From NCBI GenBank assembly GCA_947629455.1, contig CANRDT010000021.1:1-37360 (forward strand): a stretch of DNA of 37,360 nucleotides, read 5' to 3'. This DNA is from an uncultured Ruminococcus sp. (GTDB taxonomy: Bacteria > Bacillota > Clostridia > Oscillospirales > Ruminococcaceae). The position numbers and the translations under genes were made by a program. Below the pieces are notes generated by a model. The model made no database searches. It was not told where the DNA came from and saw only the letters and a list, made by a program, of their open reading frames with translations. The first letter of the stretch is position 1; the number at the start of each line of letters is the position of its first letter. Positions 33,235 through 37,360 of the stretch are shown piece after piece.

Positions 33235-33263
33235 TTGACAATCGCAGAAAAATGAGATATAAT
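33235..33263 (+). promoter_or_regulatory. Consensus sigma-A promoter of the HD-domain gene
   Basis: TTGACA (33235-33240), 17-base spacer and TATAAT (33258-33263). Both boxes are perfect and lie 34 bases upstream of the start codon at 33297. Confidence 0.92.
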
Positions 33264-33296
33264 ATCCATAGAATTTCAGCGAAGAGGGTGATGCCG

Positions 33297-33830
33297 ATGT
33301 CAAGAGCGATGGGTTCAAAGTACTGCGTGGAGTCCTCAAAAGAGGCGGAGGAGTTTTACGGCTTTGTTCATGACCTGCTGGACAGCGAGATCGTCAACGA
33401 AATGCGCAATTACCGTCATCATTACGACACTTCCTGCTTTCAGCACTGTCTGAACGTTTCGTACTATAACTACCTTGTCTGCCGCAAGCTCGGGCTCGAC
33501 GCAAGAAAAGCCGCACGCGCAGGTATGCTGCACGATCTGTTCCTGTACGACTGGCGCGAAAGAAAACGTCAGCACGGCGAGCTTCCCCACGGTTTCAGAC
33601 ATCCGTATGTTGCTCTGGACAATGCGAAAAATTATTTTGAGCTTTCCGAGCGCGAGGAGGATATGATCGTCAAGCATATGTGGCCGCTTACTCTGAAGAT
33701 ACCGAAATATGCCGAGAGTTATGTGATAGTTATGATAGACAAGTACGCCGCGGTACTGGAAATGAGCGTTTATTATTCCAACCGTTTCAGGGCGTTTATC
33801 CACGGGCATATTCAGCATCAGGGTACATAA
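33297..33830 (+). CDS. HD-domain phosphohydrolase-like protein
   Basis: 177 residues. Helical HD domain: a first His in TSCFQHCLNVSYYNYLVCRKLG, the His-Asp doublet in ARAGMLHDLFLYDW, and a further His in FRHPYVALDNAKNYF, followed by MIVKHMWPLT and an Asp in MIDKYAAVLE. These are the metal ligands expected for HD phosphohydrolases, which act on nucleotides or signalling nucleotides; the substrate is unknown. AGAGGG (33283-33288) fits the ATG at 33297; an ATG at 33291 is too close and the longer reading from 33252 begins inside the promoter. It has its own promoter and terminator, so it is monocistronic. Confidence 0.85.
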   Translation: MSRAMGSKYCVESSKEAEEFYGFVHDLLDSEIVNEMRNYRHHYDTSCFQHCLNVSYYNYLVCRKLGLDARKAARAGMLHDLFLYDWRERKRQHGELPHGFRHPYVALDNAKNYFELSEREEDMIVKHMWPLTLKIPKYAESYVIVMIDKYAAVLEMSVYYSNRFRAFIHGHIQHQGT

Positions 33831-33867
33831 TCGCTATTGTGACAATAGGTCAAGAGAATATTATTGC

Positions 33868-33909
33868 AGCAGCTTTCTCCGATCTGGACGGGGAAAGCTG
33901 CTTTTTAAT
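33868..33909 (+). terminator. Intrinsic terminator after the HD-domain gene
   Basis: AGCAGCTTTC (33868-33877) pairs perfectly with GAAAGCTGCT (33893-33902), followed by TTTTAATT. It ends the HD transcript 38 bases past the stop. Confidence 0.92.
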
Positions 33910-33949
33910 TATAAAGAGCGGCAGTGTTTTGGTTATTTTTCGGTGTATT

Positions 33950-34310
33950 CTCCGCAGATTGATTTCACGCTCCGCAGTTTGATTGATAAGTAGTAGGAAA
34001 TCAAGAAAAGGTTTTCGCTCCAGCCTTTTCCTTAAAAAGGCTGCCCTCCCGGGCGGGGCAATGCGCCCTCTGCCGTGTGCAGAGTGGTCAAGCCTTGGAA
34101 ATCGGGCGATTAAAATTTATTTTGATAATTACTTTAATAATCTGTAAGAAAGAAATTTCCGGTTTTTATTTTACGCAGTAAAATAAAAATTGCCGACCGC
34201 ATAATGTCGGCAAAGGAAATTTTCTTTTAGCCCAAACACGAAGTGTTTGGGGTGGCGCACCTATTGCCGAAATATCGCGCCTGATATACACCATAAGTGC
34301 GGAGCGTGAA
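33950..34310 (+). repeat. Structured intergenic repeat, copy E (shortened/mosaic)
   Basis: It starts with the CTCCGCA-TTGATTTCACGCTCCGCA segment and the AGCCTTTTCC/AAAAAGGCT hairpin, then skips the central hairpins of copies B and C. It joins the module also seen in copy A (CAAGCCTTGGAAATCGGGCG, GAAAGAAA and GCCGACCGCATAATGTCGGC), and ends with a CCTATTGCCGAAAT tail as in copy C. A TTTTTATTTTAC/GTAAAATAAAAA hairpin replaces part of copy A. Element type and order suggest recombination among copies. Confidence 0.8.
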
Positions 34311-34315
34311 ATATA

Positions 34316-34353
34316 ACAAAAAATCGCCGCAAGCGATATGCAGCTTGCGACGA
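34316..34353 (-). terminator. Intrinsic terminator of the malQ-aldolase unit
   Basis: On the minus strand TCGTCGCAAGC (34353-34343), an 8-base loop, GCTTGCGGCGA (34334-34324) and a T-run (AAAAAA on plus). The stem has one mismatch or G-U position. It lies just past the aldolase stop codon. Confidence 0.85.
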
Positions 34354-34366
34354 CGTACATCGTTCC

Positions 34367-35356
34367 TCAACTGTTCTGATCGAGAATGTGCTTGTAGAAC
34401 TCACTGTAATCTTTCCTGTGCGCCTCGGAAAATGCAATTGCCTCCCTCGGGTGCTGATTGAGCTGACCCGTGAGCATATACGGAATGTCGTATCCCCACA
34501 GCACACCCTCCTCTTTGAGCTTGTTCATATGCTTTTCAATGAACTGCAAAACTGGGTAAAGCTTATACTTCGGATTTTTGAGGAATCCCAGCAAAAGCTC
34601 CATAGCACAGTTTCCTGCACCTCTGCCCATACACGCCATAGTCGCGTCCAGCAGATTTACACCGTTGCTTGTTGCCTCGATAGTGTTTGCAAAAGCAAGC
34701 TGCTGATTGTTGTGAGCGTGCATACCTACCTGTTTTCCGTATTTTGCGGCAAAATTCAGATACTTGTCGGAGATCCTCTTTATCTGCTCGGGATAGAGCG
34801 AACCGTAGCTGTCCACAATGTAGAAAGCGTTCACCGAAGATCTTCCGAGCATATCGAGAGCAACGTCAATGTCCCCCTCCTGAGCGTTTGAGATCGCCAT
34901 AATGTTGCAGGTGGTCTCATAACCTTTTCTTGCGGCGTCCTCTATCATATCTATAGCCGCAGGCATGGTGTTGATATATGTCGCCACTCTTACCAGATCT
35001 ATCGGGCTGTCCGCCTTGTTGATAATATCGGTCTTGTAATCGCACCTGCCGACGTCCGCCATTACCGAGATCTTAAGCGCGGTGTCGTTGTCGCCGACTA
35101 TCGCTCTGATGTCGTCGTCGTCACAGAATTTCCACTTTCCGAATTTATCGGGATCGAACATAGCCTTTGACGCCTTGTAGCCAAATTCCATATAGTCCAC
35201 GCCTGCGGCGATGTTCGTGCGGTAAAGGTCGCTGACGAACTCGTCCGTAAAATAGAAGTTATTCACAAGTCCTCCGTCGCGGATAGTTGCGTCAAGCACC
35301 TTGATCGCAGGACGGTAATTCATAAGCGCCTCGGGATTGGATATTTCTTTAGTCAT
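34367..35356 (-). CDS. HMGL-like aldolase family protein
   Basis: 329 residues of the HMGL-like/DRE-TIM TIM-barrel superfamily (4-hydroxy-2-oxovalerate aldolase, isopropylmalate synthase and HMG-CoA lyase relatives). Key features are VLDATIRDGGL (D22, R26, D27, the DRE-TIM signature) and the metal-binding GMHAHNNQQLA (H213, H215), followed by LDATMACMGRGAGNCAMELLLGFL. This closely resembles the aldolase domain of 4-hydroxy-2-oxovalerate aldolase, but without its C-terminal communication domain or a partner acylating aldehyde dehydrogenase, so the substrate is uncertain. The start at 35356 is set by GGAGG; the longer reading begins with that site itself (ATGGAGG). malQ lies 100 bases upstream with no obvious terminator between. 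Confidence 0.8.
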   Translation of the reverse strand: MTKEISNPEALMNYRPAIKVLDATIRDGGLVNNFYFTDEFVSDLYRTNIAAGVDYMEFGYKASKAMFDPDKFGKWKFCDDDDIRAIVGDNDTALKISVMADVGRCDYKTDIINKADSPIDLVRVATYINTMPAAIDMIEDAARKGYETTCNIMAISNAQEGDIDVALDMLGRSSVNAFYIVDSYGSLYPEQIKRISDKYLNFAAKYGKQVGMHAHNNQQLAFANTIEATSNGVNLLDATMACMGRGAGNCAMELLLGFLKNPKYKLYPVLQFIEKHMNKLKEEGVLWGYDIPYMLTGQLNQHPREAIAFSEAHRKDYSEFYKHILDQNS

Positions 35357-35456
35357 ATTATTTTCCTCCATAATATATAAGATATTTTCCGTCTCGGGAT
35401 AATTTTATCTTTCCGACATCTGTTTTTTCCAAAAGATGTGGGGATAACAGCCCGTT

Positions 35457-36950
35457 TCAATCGCCTTGATCGCCCAGACGGTCATAAATTCTTGTAAGCT
35501 CGTAAATGCGCTCCGCCAGCTCGTCGGCGAGCATTTCCTTTGTGACTCTCCACTGCCAGTTTCCGCCGAGGGTGGAGGGGGTGTTCATACGCGCACTCGA
35601 ATCCAGTTCGAGAAAATCCTGCATCTGCGCGATCGCCGTATCCGAAACGCTCTGCCACGCGAGCCTGATAAGTCCCCACGGTATCTCCTTGTTGCGCTTT
35701 ACTCCGAGATAATCGCGGCAGAATTTAAGCTCCCTGCGCGAACAGCTTTTCACCCAGCCGACAGCCGTTTCATTGTCGTGCGTTCCCGTGTAGCATACGT
35801 TGTTTGCGTTTGCAAAATTGTGCGGCAGATAGCTGCTTTTTCCGTCGGGGTCAAAGGCGAATTCAAGCACTTTCATACCGGGAAAACCGCTCGCTTTGAG
35901 GAGCTTTGCCACCTGCGGTGTGATAAATCCCAGATCTTCTGCGATTATCCTGCGCTTTCCGAGCTGCTTTTTCACCTCTTTGAAAAGCTTCATTCCCGGA
36001 CCCTTGCGCCATTCTCCGATAACTGCGTCCTCCATTCCGTAGGGGATAGTGTAGTAGCTTTCAAATCCGCGGAAATGATCTATCCTCACCACGTCATATG
36101 TTTCGGTCGCGGACTTTATCCTGTTTATCCACCACCTGAAATCCTCCTGCTCCATAACGTCCCAGCGGTAGAGGGGATTGCCCCACAGCTGTCCTTTTTT
36201 CGCAAAAACGTCGGGAGGACAGCCTGCAACGTCTATCGGGTCTTTCTTTTCGTCAAGAAGAAAATACTGCGGATCTTTCCACACCTCTACGCTGTCGTAT
36301 GCAACGTATATCGGTATATCTCCGATAATGTCTATCCCGAGCGAATTTACATATTTTTTAAGAGCCGTCCACTGCTTGTGATATTCGTACTGTACAAAGC
36401 TCCAGAACGCGATCTCATCGGCATATTCTTTACGCGCCTTGTTCACCGCGCTCTTTCGGTACATTCTCAGCGGCTGTTCCCATTCGTACCAAGCCTTGCC
36501 GCCGTGAGCGGTTTTCAGCGCCATAAACAGCGCATAGTCGGGCAGCCAGTCCTCTGTATCCTTTATAAAATTGCCGTACTCCTCGTCCTGTTCGGGCTTA
36601 AATCTTTTAAAAGCCTTTCTCAATATCCCAAAGACCTTTTCATAAAGCAGACCGTAGTCCACACATTCTCTGCTGCCGCTGAAATCTATATTTTTATAAT
36701 CCCTTTTTGTAAGAAGTCCCTCTTTGCAGAGAGTATCGGGATCAATAAAATACGGATTGCCTGCGTTTACGGAAAAGCTCTGGTAGGGAGAATCCCCGTA
36801 GCTGGTAGGGGAAATGGGGAGTATCTGCCAGTATCGCTGACCTGCTTTTTTCAGAAAATCCGCAAAATCGTAAGCCTCCCTGCCCATTGTGCCGATACCG
36901 TAATCGTTAGGCAGCGAGGATATATGCATAAGTATTCCGCTTGCGCGCAT
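35457..36950 (-). CDS. malQ: 4-alpha-glucanotransferase (amylomaltase)
   Basis: GH77 disproportionating enzyme of maltodextrin and glycogen metabolism that transfers alpha-1,4-glucan chains between acceptors. The 497 residues match the compact bacterial amylomaltase length. The start MRASGILMHISSLPNDYGIGTMG is typical. Catalytic residues are the nucleophile D291 in VVRIDHFRGF, the acid/base E338 in IIAEDLG and the third acid D392 in GTHDNET. The 250s-region loop FAKKGQLWGNPLYRW is also conserved. Cytosolic, no signal peptide. It is the first gene of a probable two-gene unit with the aldolase, behind a promoter at 37068-37096. Confidence 0.97.
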   Translation of the reverse strand: MRASGILMHISSLPNDYGIGTMGREAYDFADFLKKAGQRYWQILPISPTSYGDSPYQSFSVNAGNPYFIDPDTLCKEGLLTKRDYKNIDFSGSRECVDYGLLYEKVFGILRKAFKRFKPEQDEEYGNFIKDTEDWLPDYALFMALKTAHGGKAWYEWEQPLRMYRKSAVNKARKEYADEIAFWSFVQYEYHKQWTALKKYVNSLGIDIIGDIPIYVAYDSVEVWKDPQYFLLDEKKDPIDVAGCPPDVFAKKGQLWGNPLYRWDVMEQEDFRWWINRIKSATETYDVVRIDHFRGFESYYTIPYGMEDAVIGEWRKGPGMKLFKEVKKQLGKRRIIAEDLGFITPQVAKLLKASGFPGMKVLEFAFDPDGKSSYLPHNFANANNVCYTGTHDNETAVGWVKSCSRRELKFCRDYLGVKRNKEIPWGLIRLAWQSVSDTAIAQMQDFLELDSSARMNTPSTLGGNWQWRVTKEMLADELAERIYELTRIYDRLGDQGD

Positions 36951-37067
36951 AAGTCCAGTCCTTTCCTGAAATATATACTTTTATGTGTTTTTTATATTGA
37001 AAAGACGACCCCTCCCGACATCATACGGCGGCAAAGCATTTTTGCCGTGTGTCAGAGGGATAATTAT

Positions 37068-37096
37068 ATTATACAATACCCGTCGGAAAAGTTCAA
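37068..37096 (-). promoter_or_regulatory. Sigma-A promoter of malQ
   Basis: On the minus strand TTGAAC (37096-37091), 17-base spacer, TATAAT (37073-37068). The leader to the start codon at 36950 would be about 110 bases. Confidence 0.82.
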
Positions 37097-37159
37097 CACT
37101 TTGACGCATAAAAGCGTTAAACTTTGGCGGAATATACAAATAAGTTGATTAATTTTAGA

Positions 37160-37360
37160 AATAGAGTACAAAGCAAAAAGAGGTAAGATATAAGATGTAA
37201 GAAGTAAGAATCGCTCCGCAGGTTGATTTAACGATACGCAGTTTTGGAGAAAACGAAGTCGGCAAATTAAAAAGGTTTTGGATCAAGCCTTTTCCTTAAA
37301 AAGGCTTGCAGGGTCAAGGGACAGCGTCCCTTGTCGCCGTCCGCAGACGGCGAAATACCC
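37160..37360 (+). repeat. Structured intergenic repeat, copy F (cut by window end)
   Basis: Purine-rich short repeats (37180-37213), the CTCCGCAGGTTGATTTAACG segment, then hairpins CAAGCCTTTT/AAAAGGCTTG (37284-37293/37299-37308), AAGGGAC/GTCCCTT (37316-37322/37326-37332) and CGCCGTC/GACGGCG (37335-37341/37346-37352). The second hairpin is of the copy A type, the first and third of the copy C type, so the copy is mosaic. The rest lies outside the window. Confidence 0.85.

Noticed and set aside
35466-37148. 560-residue open frame antisense to malQ
   Set aside because: malQ has all GH77 catalytic motifs; the opposite frame has no domain and runs into the malQ promoter.

Overview
The window looks like chromosomal DNA of a low-to-mid GC Clostridia member, most likely Oscillospiraceae and Ruminococcus-like. 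The grounds are the rimP-nusA-ylxR-ylxQ-infB-rbfA-nrnA-truB-ribF block, good AGGAGG-type ribosome binding sites, consensus TTGACA/TATAAT promoters, a secreted GH5 glucanase with Fn3 modules, and a GH77 glucanotransferase. The genus is inferred from gene content only.

Layout. 1-5180 (+): the tail of an unknown gene, serS, a CarD-like regulator with a terminator-like hairpin in its leader, a PnuC-family transporter behind an elaborate structured leader, and rfbB. 5493-10478 (-): SseB-like protein and GT2 glycosyltransferase (one pair), then a GH5 glucanase followed by a TatD nuclease. 11359-13670 (+): a SLOG/YpsA-like protein, a divergent LCP-like membrane protein and a P-II-like protein. 13866-23506 (+): a long translation and cofactor operon (rimP through ribF, then gltX). 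23616-29081 (+): a four-gene ABC system resembling the Gld type (ATPase, permease, PF09822-like subunit, DUF4340-like subunit) plus a 93-residue conserved-looking protein. 29567-33830 (+): a SEDS protein, galactokinase, an EAL phosphodiesterase and an HD protein. 34367-36950 (-): malQ and an HMGL-like aldolase.

Two non-coding signals stand out. First, the larger intergenic gaps hold copies of a modular repeat of 200-440 bp (164-592, 7098-7497, 10598-11040, 33950-34310, 37160 to the window end, and fragments). It is built from an ordered series of hairpins whose two arms change together between copies, so structure is conserved rather than sequence. Copies at 7098 and 10598 are inverted around tatD-GH5. 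Second, the leader of the PnuC-family gene (2992-3211) folds as three successive stem-closed domains behind a perfect promoter, with a U-rich tract after the third. It resembles a tandem riboswitch that I could not assign to a known class.

No tRNA, rRNA, CRISPR array, transposase or phage gene was seen.
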